Positions 1-4,736 are shown, counted from the stretch's first letter. The stretch: DNA of 5,189 nt from Moorella sp. UBA4076 (GCA_002383405.1 DFYS01000070.1:5236-10424); one strand, 5' to 3'. Program-made: numbers and translations. The notes: generated from the sequence alone by a model not told the origin.

Positions 1-171
1 GCGCCTGAAGGGAACCTGCCCCACCCCTCAAACCTTACATAAATACTGCCATTTTCATCCTGTTGCTGGCGCTGCCCGGCGGCAAGGGTGTCTACCTGGC
101 CTCTCTTTATGGACGGCGCCCCCCCTGCCTGGAGCGGCCGGGCGGCGTGCAGAATAATTCTCTTTAACCAG

Positions 172-199
172 GCAGGAAAAAAGGCTTTCCCTGTCGAAA
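172..199 (+). promoter_or_regulatory. Sigma-H-like promoter of the YitT-family gene
   Basis: The -35 element GCAGGAAAA (172-180) and the -10 element GTCGAAA (193-199) are 12 nt apart. They fit the known sigma-H (Spo0H) consensus RnAGGAwWW - N11-12 - RnnGAAT except for the last base of the -10. The predicted start is near 206, just before the AGGGGGT ribosome binding site (214-220). A very similar arrangement precedes ftsE. The segment TGTCGAA (192-198) also matches a Spo0A box, so binding by Spo0A is an alternative or additional reading. Confidence 0.55.
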
Positions 200-226
200 A
201 GGAATAACGTTCCAGGGGGTAGGGTT

Positions 227-1069
227 TTGCGGCGTAAAGCATGGTTTGACTACCTGGGGATTACCGCTGGTTCTTTAATCACAGCCCTGGGACTGGTCCT
301 TTTTCTGGTGCCCAACAAGATCGCCGCCGGCGGGGTCAGCGGCCTGGCTACGATCCTCCACTATCTCCTGGGCTGGCCGGTAGGCCTGACGATGTTCGCC
401 CTCAATATTCCCCTTTTTCTGGCCGGGTTGAAGGTGCTGGGCTGGAATTTCGGCCTCAAGACCCTCTATGGCACTGTGACCCTCTCCCTGTTTACCGACG
501 GCCTGGCGCTGTGGCTCCATGCCCCTACGGCCAATGCTCTGCTGGCCAGTATCTACGGCGGTCTCCTGTGCGGTGTCGGCCTGGGAGTGGTTTTTCGTTA
601 CGGCGGCAGCACCGGCGGCACTGACCTGGCTGCTCTTCTTTTTCGTCACTTCCTGCGCATCAGCACCGGCATCGGCCTGCTGATTGTCGACGCCCTGGTT
701 ATCGGCCTGGCGGGATTGACCTTTAATATCGAACTCGCCCTCTACGCCCTGTTGGCTTTGTTTCTTACCAGCCGGGCCATCGATACCATTCAGGAAGGCG
801 GCGGTTATGCCAAGGCCGTTATTATCATTTCCGATTATGCCGACACCATAGCCCGCCAGGTAATGGAACAACTCGACCGGGGGGTAACCGGCCTGGCCGG
901 GCGCGGCCTTTACACCCGCCAGGAACGGGAAGTGTTGCTGGTGGTCGTACAACGCTCCGAGGTCAGCCGCCTGAAGGACCTGGTGGCGACCATCGACCCG
1001 CGCGCCTTTGTTATCGTCAGCAATATCCATGAAGTCCTGGGCGAAGGTTTCCGCCAGTGGCGGGGGTGA
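227..1069 (+). CDS. YitT-family integral membrane protein with C-terminal DUF2179 domain
   Basis: Predicted 280-residue inner-membrane protein of the YitT family (DUF161 membrane part plus DUF2179), near the usual family length. The first ~185 residues hold several hydrophobic segments (about 8-28, 52-70, 76-96, 105-123, 146-165 and 168-183) with the glycine-rich family signatures NKIAAGGVSG (30-39) and YGGSTGGTD (125-133). Residues ~192-275 are soluble and match DUF2179: GGYAKAVIIIS, then GVTGLAGRGLYT and VSNIHEVLGEGF near the end. The substrate of the family is not established, so transport is only presumed. The TTG start at 227 is chosen because AGGGGGT (214-220) lies 6 nt upstream. A sigma-H-like promoter precedes it, suggesting expression at the onset of sporulation. 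No clear terminator separates it from the transketolase leader. Bacilli and Clostridia often carry several paralogues, so no symbol is assigned. Confidence 0.92.
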   Translation: MRRKAWFDYLGITAGSLITALGLVLFLVPNKIAAGGVSGLATILHYLLGWPVGLTMFALNIPLFLAGLKVLGWNFGLKTLYGTVTLSLFTDGLALWLHAPTANALLASIYGGLLCGVGLGVVFRYGGSTGGTDLAALLFRHFLRISTGIGLLIVDALVIGLAGLTFNIELALYALLALFLTSRAIDTIQEGGGYAKAVIIISDYADTIARQVMEQLDRGVTGLAGRGLYTRQEREVLLVVVQRSEVSRLKDLVATIDPRAFVIVSNIHEVLGEGFRQWRG

Positions 1070-1107
1070 GATTGGCGGCCCCTGCTTTACGGAGGGGTCG
1101 TCTACAG

Positions 1108-1161
1108 CGGCGTACCTCCCTTTAAGAACGGCTGCTCAACAGGAAAGACGTCTGTACGCCG
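1108..1161 (+). repeat. Inverted repeat in the leader of the transketolase N gene
   Basis: CGGCGTAC (1108-1115) and GTACGCCG (1154-1161) are perfect 8-bp complements enclosing a 38-nt loop, in the 172-nt space between the YitT-family gene and the transketolase. A competing pairing is possible between GGAGG (1091-1095) and CCTCC (1115-1119). No riboswitch class that I recognise fits; the TPP riboswitch core, plausible for a thiamine-dependent enzyme, is absent. It may be a structured leader or chance. Confidence 0.3.
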
Positions 1162-1225
1162 TGGCACGGTATCAACACCACACCCTGTCGCCTTAAATTG
1201 GGTACCATAATCTCACCTCTCACAA

Positions 1226-1232
1226 AAGGGGA
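1226..1232 (+). promoter_or_regulatory. Ribosome binding site that decides the transketolase N start
   Basis: AAGGGGA (1226-1232) abuts the TTG at 1233, leaving no room for a normal spacer, but lies 9 nt before the in-frame TTG at 1242. Initiation is therefore more likely at 1242, giving a protein beginning MTDNYQELK. The longer form would add only three residues. Confidence 0.6.
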
Positions 1233-1241
1233 TTGATACAT

Positions 1242-2057
1242 TTGACTGATAATTATCAGGAACTGAAGGCTGCAGCACGACGGTTGCGGCGGCATATCAT
1301 CAGGATGGTTGGTGCCGCCGGCTCCGGCCACCCCGGCGGGTCCCTGTCGGCAGTGGAGATTGTGACCGCCCTTTATTTTCAGGTCATGCGCCTGGACCCG
1401 GCGCGGCCGGACTGGCCGGAGCGGGATCGCTTCGTCCTCTCCAAAGGCCACGCCGCCCCGGTCCTGTATGCCGCCCTGGCGGAAAAGGGCTTTTTCCCGG
1501 TAGAGCAGATTACCACCCTGCGCCGGCTGGGCAGTCCCCTCCAGGGTCACCCCGACCGCAAATCTGTGCCGGGGGTGGAAGTCTCCACCGGCTCCCTGGG
1601 CCACGGCCTGGCGGTAGCCAACGGCATGGCCCTGGCCGGCCGCCTGGACGGGCAGGATTACCGTGTTTACGTCCTCCTGGGGGACGGCGAACTGGAAGAG
1701 GGTATGGTCTGGGAAGGGGCCATGGCCGCCGCCCAGTACCGCCTGGACAACCTGACGGCTATTGTCGACCATAATCACCTGCAGATTGACGGCCAGGTGG
1801 AAGAGGTCATGTCGCCGGAACCGGTGGCCGACAAATTCCGCGCCTTCGGCTGGGAGGTCCTGAATATCGACGGTCACGACTTCAGCCAGATCCTGAACGC
1901 CCTGGAGCAGGCGCGCGGGATAAAGGGCCGGCCTGCGGTTATTATCGCCGAAACCGTTAAAGGTAAAGGCGTCAGCTTTATGGAAAACCAGGCTGGCTGG
2001 CACGGCAGGGCTCCGAAACCAGAGGAAGTAGAACAGGCCCTGGCCGAGATCAGTTAA
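1242..2057 (+). CDS. tkt: Transketolase, N-terminal subunit (split transketolase)
   Basis: Carries the thiamine-diphosphate (pyrophosphate-binding) domain of transketolase, which moves two-carbon ketol units between sugar phosphates in the non-oxidative pentose phosphate pathway in the cytoplasm. It is 271 residues long, the normal size for the N-terminal half of split enzymes. Visible motifs, numbered from the TTG at 1242, are GSGHPGGSLS (27-36), SKGHAAP (67-73), STGSLGHGL (115-123), and the cofactor/metal motif GDGELEEG (147-154) followed about 25 residues later by VDHNHLQIDG, together the GDG-x(n)-N type signature. The pyrimidine-binding and C-terminal domains are in the gene at 2431, so the two products must associate. 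An alternative TTG at 1233 is disfavoured by ribosome binding site spacing. In many Firmicutes the two halves are nearly adjacent; here 373 nt with a mobile element intervene. Confidence 0.95.
   Translation: MTDNYQELKAAARRLRRHIIRMVGAAGSGHPGGSLSAVEIVTALYFQVMRLDPARPDWPERDRFVLSKGHAAPVLYAALAEKGFFPVEQITTLRRLGSPLQGHPDRKSVPGVEVSTGSLGHGLAVANGMALAGRLDGQDYRVYVLLGDGELEEGMVWEGAMAAAQYRLDNLTAIVDHNHLQIDGQVEEVMSPEPVADKFRAFGWEVLNIDGHDFSQILNALEQARGIKGRPAVIIAETVKGKGVSFMENQAGWHGRAPKPEEVEQALAEIS
1246..1259. repeat. 14-bp perfect palindrome at the transketolase N start
   Basis: CTGATAATTATCAG (1246-1259) is a perfect palindrome immediately after the TTG at 1242, covering codons 2-6. It resembles a compressed Fur/PerR-type dyad, but lacks the central spacing of the TGATAATnATTATCA consensus. 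It could be an operator or a hairpin masking the start, but one such palindrome in about 5 kb is not far from chance. Confidence 0.25.
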
Positions 2058-2061
2058 TGTT

Positions 2062-2089
2062 CCGTTACCGGGTTTTGCGGCGCTAACGG
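2062..2089 (+). repeat. Stem-loop just downstream of transketolase N
   Basis: CCGTTA (2062-2067) pairs with TAACGG (2084-2089), and an inner CCG/CGG (2068-2070 with 2078-2080) can extend the stem with a bulge. It starts 5 nt after the stop codon. No T-run follows, so it is not a classical rho-independent terminator; it might stabilise or process the 3' end of the upstream message. Confidence 0.3.
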
Positions 2090-2202
2090 GTTGACGTGCC
2101 GTTGCTTGCTGATGCTCAACGCGGTTACTCATCTGAGTAAACTTGCTCTTCCGATGCCGCTTTTCGAGGGAGCCAATTATGATGGCGGCTAGCTTTTATC
2201 AA

Positions 2203-2210
2203 ACGGACCA
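2203..2210. repeat. Left 8-bp target-site duplication of the MITE-like element
   Basis: ACGGACCA directly abuts the left end of the inverted-repeat element and is repeated exactly at 2342-2349. Eight bases is the target duplication known for IS66-family transposition. Confidence 0.85.
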
Positions 2211-2341
2211 GTAACTGCTCAGCCTGGCTGGCGGTCAGCCTGATAGCAGTAGCCCGGAAACCTATATATGGCTGAACGGGTTTGTGATCCTGACGGCAGG
2301 CAGCACTAATATAGATTAGAGAAGGTAGCCTGAGCAGTTAC
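2211..2341. mobile_element. 131-bp MITE-like element, probably IS66-related
   Basis: The ends are perfect 12-bp inverted repeats: GTAACTGCTCAG (2211-2222) and CTGAGCAGTTAC (2330-2341). They are flanked by the identical 8-mer ACGGACCA on both sides, so one copy of the 8-mer plus the element can be removed to restore a continuous ancestral sequence. Ends starting GTAA and an 8-bp duplication are known features of the IS66 family, so mobilisation in trans by an IS66-type transposase is inferred. The 107-bp interior has no significant open reading frame. It contains a small hairpin, GGCTG/CAGCC (2226-2240). The element sits between the two transketolase halves and may weaken or re-route their co-transcription. 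The exact duplication and perfect ends suggest a fairly recent insertion. Confidence 0.85.
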
Positions 2342-2349
2342 ACGGACCA
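2342..2349. repeat. Right 8-bp target-site duplication of the MITE-like element
   Basis: Exact second copy of ACGGACCA, immediately after the right terminal repeat. Its position defines the right boundary of the element. Confidence 0.85.
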
Positions 2350-2430
2350 TTCATAAATGATGTACCGCCGCCAGCGAACGGGGAAAATGAGCGCCCTTAT
2401 CACATCTCATATACGGAGGAAGATACCATC

Positions 2431-3360
2431 ATGACCAAAATCGCGACCAGAGAGGCCTACGGCCGTGCCCTGGTGGAGCTGGGACGGCAAAACGAGCAGG
2501 TGGTCGTCCTCGACGCCGACCTCTCCCAATCCACCATGACCCGCTACTTCGCCGAAGAGTTCCCCGAACGCTTTTTCAATATGGGTATCGCTGAGCAGAG
2601 CCTCATGGGCACGGCGGCCGGTTTCGCTCTGAGCGGCAAGATCCCCTTTGCCAGCACCTTCGCCGTCTTTGCCACCGGCCGCGCCTACGACCAGGTGCGC
2701 AACGGCATCGCCTACCCGCAGGTTAACGTCAAAATCGCCGCCACCCATGCTGGCCTGACCGTCGGCGAAGACGGCGCCTCCCACCAGGCCATTGAGGATA
2801 TCGCCCTTATGCGCGCCGTGCCCAACATGACAGTCATCGTCCCCGCCGACGGTGAAGAAGCGCGGCAGGCCGTCTTTGCGGCTGCCGCTTATAAGGGGCC
2901 GGTCTATATCCGTCTGGGCCGGCCGGCCGTACCGGTTATTTACGGCGGGGACTACCAGTTCCAGATCGGCCGCGCCAGTAGCTTACGCCAGGGCAAAGAC
3001 GCGGCGATCATTGCCTGCGGCATTATGGTCGCGAAAGCCATGGAGGCAGCCGACGAGCTGGCGGCGGCCGGCCTGGAGGTTATGGTCATCAACATGAGCA
3101 CTGTGAAGCCACTGGACCGGGAGGCGGTGCTGGCGGCAGCAGCCACCGGTGCAGTGGTGACGGCCGAGGAACACACCATCATCGGCGGCCTGGGCAGCGC
3201 CGTAGCTGAGGTCCTGGCAACGGAGAAACCCGTCCCCCTGGCCATGGTCGGCATCCGCGACACCTTCGGCGAGTCCGGCAAGCCCGACGAGCTGCTGCAA
3301 AAATACGGGCTCACGGCGGGAGAAATCGTGGCGGCGGTGAAGAGGCTGAAAGGGATTTAA
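2431..3360 (+). CDS. tkt: Transketolase, C-terminal subunit (split transketolase)
   Basis: This 309-residue protein supplies the pyrimidine-binding domain (about residues 3-165) and the transketolase C-terminal domain (about 185-305) missing from the product at 1242-2057. E55 in the motif MGIAEQ (51-56) corresponds to the conserved glutamate that activates the thiamine aminopyrimidine ring. STFAVFATGRAYDQVRN (75-91) and THAGLTVGEDGASHQ (105-119) are typical substrate and cofactor loop signatures. The length is normal for split C-terminal subunits. The ATG at 2431 has a strong GGAGGA site (2415-2420) 10 nt upstream, so translation does not depend on coupling to the N-terminal gene. DXS (deoxyxylulose-5-phosphate synthase) is related, but the split organisation and sequence fit transketolase. 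No terminator is visible after the TAA stop at 3358; the next remnant starts 6 nt later. Confidence 0.95.
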   Translation: MTKIATREAYGRALVELGRQNEQVVVLDADLSQSTMTRYFAEEFPERFFNMGIAEQSLMGTAAGFALSGKIPFASTFAVFATGRAYDQVRNGIAYPQVNVKIAATHAGLTVGEDGASHQAIEDIALMRAVPNMTVIVPADGEEARQAVFAAAAYKGPVYIRLGRPAVPVIYGGDYQFQIGRASSLRQGKDAAIIACGIMVAKAMEAADELAAAGLEVMVINMSTVKPLDREAVLAAAATGAVVTAEEHTIIGGLGSAVAEVLATEKPVPLAMVGIRDTFGESGKPDELLQKYGLTAGEIVAAVKRLKGI

Positions 3361-3366
3361 AAAGAC

Positions 3367-3441
3367 ATGAGTAGAGATATCTTAGATAAAGTATTGAAAG
3401 GACTTGCTGATAGGCAAATAGAATGTATAAGTATGAAATAA
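3367..3441 (+). pseudogene. Probable 5' stub of a HicA-type toxin gene
   Basis: A 24-codon open frame begins MSRDILDKVLKGLADRQIEC and ends in TAA inside the hicB-like gene. From memory, the segment LDKVLKGLADRQIEC resembles the N-terminus of the HicA subtype that starts with an ILxGxSDANIxFxDL-like stretch. The rest of HicA, with its catalytic histidine in the GSHH region, is absent. An internal deletion joining the start of hicA to the start of hicB would explain this, and also the lack of a good ribosome binding site directly before hicB. The call rests on a short, imperfect similarity; a chance open frame is possible. Confidence 0.35.
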
Positions 3442-3644
3442 TTATTCACTGGAGCGAGGAAGATCAGGGATATATAGCTGAGGTTCCTGAATTGCCAGGT
3501 TGTATGGCTGATGGTGAAACCTACGAAGAAGCTGTCAAAAATGTTCAGGTTATTATATCCGAGTGGATAGAAACGGCAGAAGCCTGGGTCGTAATATACC
3601 AGAACCTCGAGGTAAACTTATGTATGTGCGAGGCGAACATATAG
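3423..3644 (+). CDS. hicB: HicB-family antitoxin with frameshifted C-terminus (probably non-functional)
   Basis: The first ~52 residues match the HicB antitoxin domain (partial RNase H-like fold) that neutralises HicA mRNA interferases: YEIIIHWSEEDQGYIAEVPE, then LPGCMADGETYEEAVKNV and ISEWIETA. After the GCA codon at 3576-3578 the frame shifts. The current frame gives EAWVVIYQNLEV and stops at 3644. Reading one base back from AGC (3581) gives SLGRNIPEPRGKLMYV, the expected HicB ending. That restored frame continues to a TAG at 3722-3724, beyond the usual family end and into the 3' end of the convergent HEPN gene. A 1-nt deletion near 3579-3580 is the simplest explanation; a sequencing error is the alternative. 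No strong ribosome binding site precedes the ATG. The partner toxin appears reduced to a stub, so this is likely a decaying module. The base composition is visibly more AT-rich than the transketolase genes. Confidence 0.8.
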   Translation: MYKYEIIIHWSEEDQGYIAEVPELPGCMADGETYEEAVKNVQVIISEWIETAEAWVVIYQNLEVNLCMCEANI

Positions 3645-3664
3645 TTGATAGCACAGGGAATTAT

Positions 3665-4081
3665 TTACTTTCCAGTTTCCCATCCTTCCTTTATAGTTAC
3701 TATAATATCGGCAAGGATATTTAGTAATTCCCCAACCTTAATGATTTCTTCTTTTATTACCTCCGGGTCAGGCTCAACGAAAGCTATGTAATCTATCTCT
3801 TCGCGGTCCCGGAGTAAGGCATCGTATAACGTGCCATATTCCTCGGGTATGATGCCGGGTTTAATCAGATCACGGTGCAGTGCCGCCCGGACGCCGCTGT
3901 GTTTCTTAAAAGACTTGCCTTGCAATATCAGGACAGCGCTAACGGCGTAAAAGACGGCATAGTACAAACGGTTGGCGCAGAAATCGTAGTTTTGCTCTTC
4001 GAACTCACGCCGGGCCGCATTTAAGCTGCGCCGGGCTTTGTCCATCCAGTACCTGACCAGGGTTTCCCGGTTGGCCGGCAT
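3665..4081 (-). CDS. HEPN-domain protein, partner of the adjacent nucleotidyltransferase
   Basis: A 138-residue all-helical protein of the HEPN family (PF05168-like). Helix signatures are MDKARRSLNAARREFEEQNY (13-32), then CANRLYYAVFYAVSAVLILQ (35-54), KKHSGVRAALHR (59-70) and LLRDREEIDY (89-98). The RX4-6H motif of ribonuclease HEPN toxins is not present; the equivalent segment reads R93-EEID-Y98, so RNase activity cannot be assumed. It is encoded directly after the nucleotidyltransferase: its ATG (4081-4079 on the minus strand) abuts the partner's TAG, and GGGGTGA (complement of 4090-4096) lies 8 nt before it inside the upstream gene, so the two are co-translated. In characterised MntA/HepT pairs HEPN is the toxin and the nucleotidyltransferase AMPylates it; that role is inferred here. 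It converges on the hicB remnant with no obvious terminator between them. Confidence 0.88.
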   Translation of the reverse strand: MPANRETLVRYWMDKARRSLNAARREFEEQNYDFCANRLYYAVFYAVSAVLILQGKSFKKHSGVRAALHRDLIKPGIIPEEYGTLYDALLRDREEIDYIAFVEPDPEVIKEEIIKVGELLNILADIIVTIKEGWETGK

Positions 4082-4426
4082 CTAAAACGTCACCCCATCC
4101 CGGTTGACTTCTTCCTTGATCGGTAAAAGGGAGTAAAGGCCGTTTTCCCAGGAACGCTCATCAACAATCAGGGTGCTGATATTGCTGTCGAAAGCCTGGT
4201 TAATCTTTGTTACCATGGCGTAGATATCATGCTTTTCGCGATGCTTCATCGGTCGTTTCGTGAGTACCAGGACATCCAGGTCGGATTCTTTTTCTGCCGT
4301 TCCCCTGGCTACGGACCCGAAGATCAAAGTTTTAGCCACCGGATAGTGTGCCGTCAATTCGGCTTTCAACCGGGCAAGCGCCCGCTTCTGAGTATTCGAA
4401 AGCCGTAATTCCCTCAGTAGAGGCAA
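4082..4426 (-). CDS. Minimal nucleotidyltransferase (MNT, MntA-like antitoxin)
   Basis: A 114-residue minimal nucleotidyltransferase of the DNA polymerase beta superfamily. The active-site motif GS-x10-DxD is complete: GSVARG at 37-42 and SDLDVLVL at 48-55, with D49 and D51 as metal ligands. Where related proteins often carry a third acidic residue, the segment SNISTLIVDERSW (81-93) shows no obvious Asp in the first positions. The C-terminus, SLLPIKEEVNRDGV, is typical of this small subfamily. The TTG start (complement of 4424-4426) is supported by AGGGGTGA (complement of 4433-4440) 6 nt upstream. It is the first gene of a two-gene operon with the HEPN protein, the order typical of MNT-HEPN toxin-antitoxin pairs, where the MNT protein is proposed to silence HEPN by AMPylation. 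An extended -10 promoter and two dyads lie just upstream, compatible with autoregulation. Confidence 0.9.
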   Translation of the reverse strand: MPLLRELRLSNTQKRALARLKAELTAHYPVAKTLIFGSVARGTAEKESDLDVLVLTKRPMKHREKHDIYAMVTKINQAFDSNISTLIVDERSWENGLYSLLPIKEEVNRDGVTF

Positions 4427-4464
4427 CGTTCTTCACCCCTTGATGAATACAGCGATCTTTCTTA

Positions 4465-4478
4465 AATCTAGATAGATT
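4465..4478. promoter_or_regulatory. Inverted repeat at the predicted start site of the MNT-HEPN operon
   Basis: AATCTA (4465-4470) and TAGATT (4473-4478) are perfect 6-bp inverted arms separated by GA. They lie just downstream of the minus-strand -10 element, where a repressor would block initiation. This could be an operator for toxin-antitoxin autoregulation; AT-rich chance is possible. Confidence 0.35.
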
Positions 4479-4479
4479 A

Positions 4480-4508
4480 ATTATATCACATACCGGGAAT
4501 ATATTCCA
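4480..4508 (-). promoter_or_regulatory. Extended -10 promoter of the MNT-HEPN operon
   Basis: On the minus strand TGATATAAT (complement of 4480-4488) is a perfect extended -10 (TGnTATAAT). The hexamer 17 nt upstream is TGGAAT (complement of 4503-4508), a weak -35 matching the consensus at three positions, which the TG extension can compensate. Initiation near 4473 would leave a leader of about 47 nt before the TTG start. A sigma-A promoter is inferred. Confidence 0.6.
4496..4507. promoter_or_regulatory. 12-bp palindrome over the -35 region of the MNT-HEPN promoter
   Basis: GGAATATATTCC is a perfect palindrome overlapping the -35 position. Together with the dyad at 4465-4478 it brackets the promoter, as expected for two operator sites. 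About one 12-bp palindrome is expected by chance in a window of this size, so its position is the main argument. Confidence 0.35.
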
Positions 4509-4609
4509 TCACGGCTTTTTTGCCGGTCGATGCTACTATGGAAGACCCTGATGCTGCTTACGCGGTACCAGCAGCAGGATGAAAACGGCAATGTGGCAGG
4601 TTTTAATTA

Positions 4610-4631
4610 GGAACTGGCTTCAGCCAGTTCC
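4610..4631. repeat. 22-bp near-perfect palindrome
   Basis: GGAACTGGCT (4610-4619) and AGCCAGTTCC (4622-4631) are perfect 10-bp complements with only TC between them. No T-run follows on either strand, so it is not a standard terminator. It lies directly before the heptad repeat and may be part of one dispersed repeat unit, or a cruciform or protein-binding site. Confidence 0.7.
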
Positions 4632-4634
4632 GAC

Positions 4635-4676
4635 AAGTCTCCAACTTCTAACCCCCCACTTCCCACCTCCAATTTC
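4635..4676. repeat. Degenerate 7-bp tandem repeat, six units, pyrimidine-rich
   Basis: Six successive heptamers can be read: AAGTCTC, CAACTTC, TAACCCC, CCACTTC, CCACCTC, CAATTTC. Position 7 is always C, position 6 is T in five of six and position 3 is A in five of six. The strand is strongly pyrimidine-rich. Such heptameric arrays occur as intergenic repeats in some bacteria; function is unknown and length variation between strains would be expected. Confidence 0.55.
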
Positions 4677-4709
4677 GGGTAGACAAATTATAACAATTAG
4701 CATCAGCCG

Positions 4710-4736
4710 GGAGGATTTCGGCCCTTTATGTCGAAA
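4710..4736 (+). promoter_or_regulatory. Sigma-H-like promoter of ftsE
   Basis: GGAGGATTT (4710-4718) and GTCGAAA (4730-4736), 11 nt apart, fit the sigma-H pattern RnAGGAwWW - N11-12 - RnnGAAT except for the final base. The site shares TGTCGAAAA and a preceding GGC-pyrimidine stretch with the promoter at 172-199. The TGTCGAA core (4729-4735) is also a Spo0A-box match. Initiation near 4743 would leave a leader of about 40 nt. Sigma-H control of ftsEX would suit a role at asymmetric division; this is inferred. Confidence 0.55.

Noticed and set aside
9..166. Open frame on the plus strand with a hydrophobic run (about IFILLLALPGG) ending in TAA at 164-166, a possible gene tail or remnant.
   Set aside because: It is preceded by an in-frame TGA at 6-8, has no good start codon or ribosome binding site, and I recognise no family. 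It is too short to call a gene or pseudogene.
275..1030. Minus-strand open frame opposite the YitT-family gene.
   Set aside because: Its translation is rich in Gln, Gly and Asp as expected for the reverse of hydrophobic codons; it is a shadow of a convincing membrane protein.
1074..1100. CCCCT/AGGGG hairpin after the YitT-family gene as a terminator.
   Set aside because: The stem is only 5 bp and no T-run follows.
1206..1211. CATAAT as a -10 box for transketolase N.
   Set aside because: No acceptable -35 hexamer lies 16-18 nt upstream and there is no TG extension.
1122..2132. Long minus-strand open frame opposite the transketolase N gene.
   Set aside because: It is antisense to a clear transketolase and its low-complexity Gln/Gly/Ala-rich translation resembles no family; it is a shadow of GC-rich codon usage.
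2282..2312. Outward promoter inside the MITE-like element (TTGTGA ... TAATAT) that could drive transketolase C.
   Set aside because: The spacer would be 19 nt and both hexamers are poor; not supportable without transcript data.
4512..4525. CGGC-T6-GCCG hairpin upstream of the MNT-HEPN promoter.
   Set aside because: Four-bp stem with the T-run in the loop rather than after the stem; neither a terminator nor a convincing site.
4530..4610. A 26-codon open frame starting ATG at 4530 and ending in TAG at 4608-4610.
   Set aside because: No ribosome binding site, no recognisable similarity, and its length is compatible with chance.
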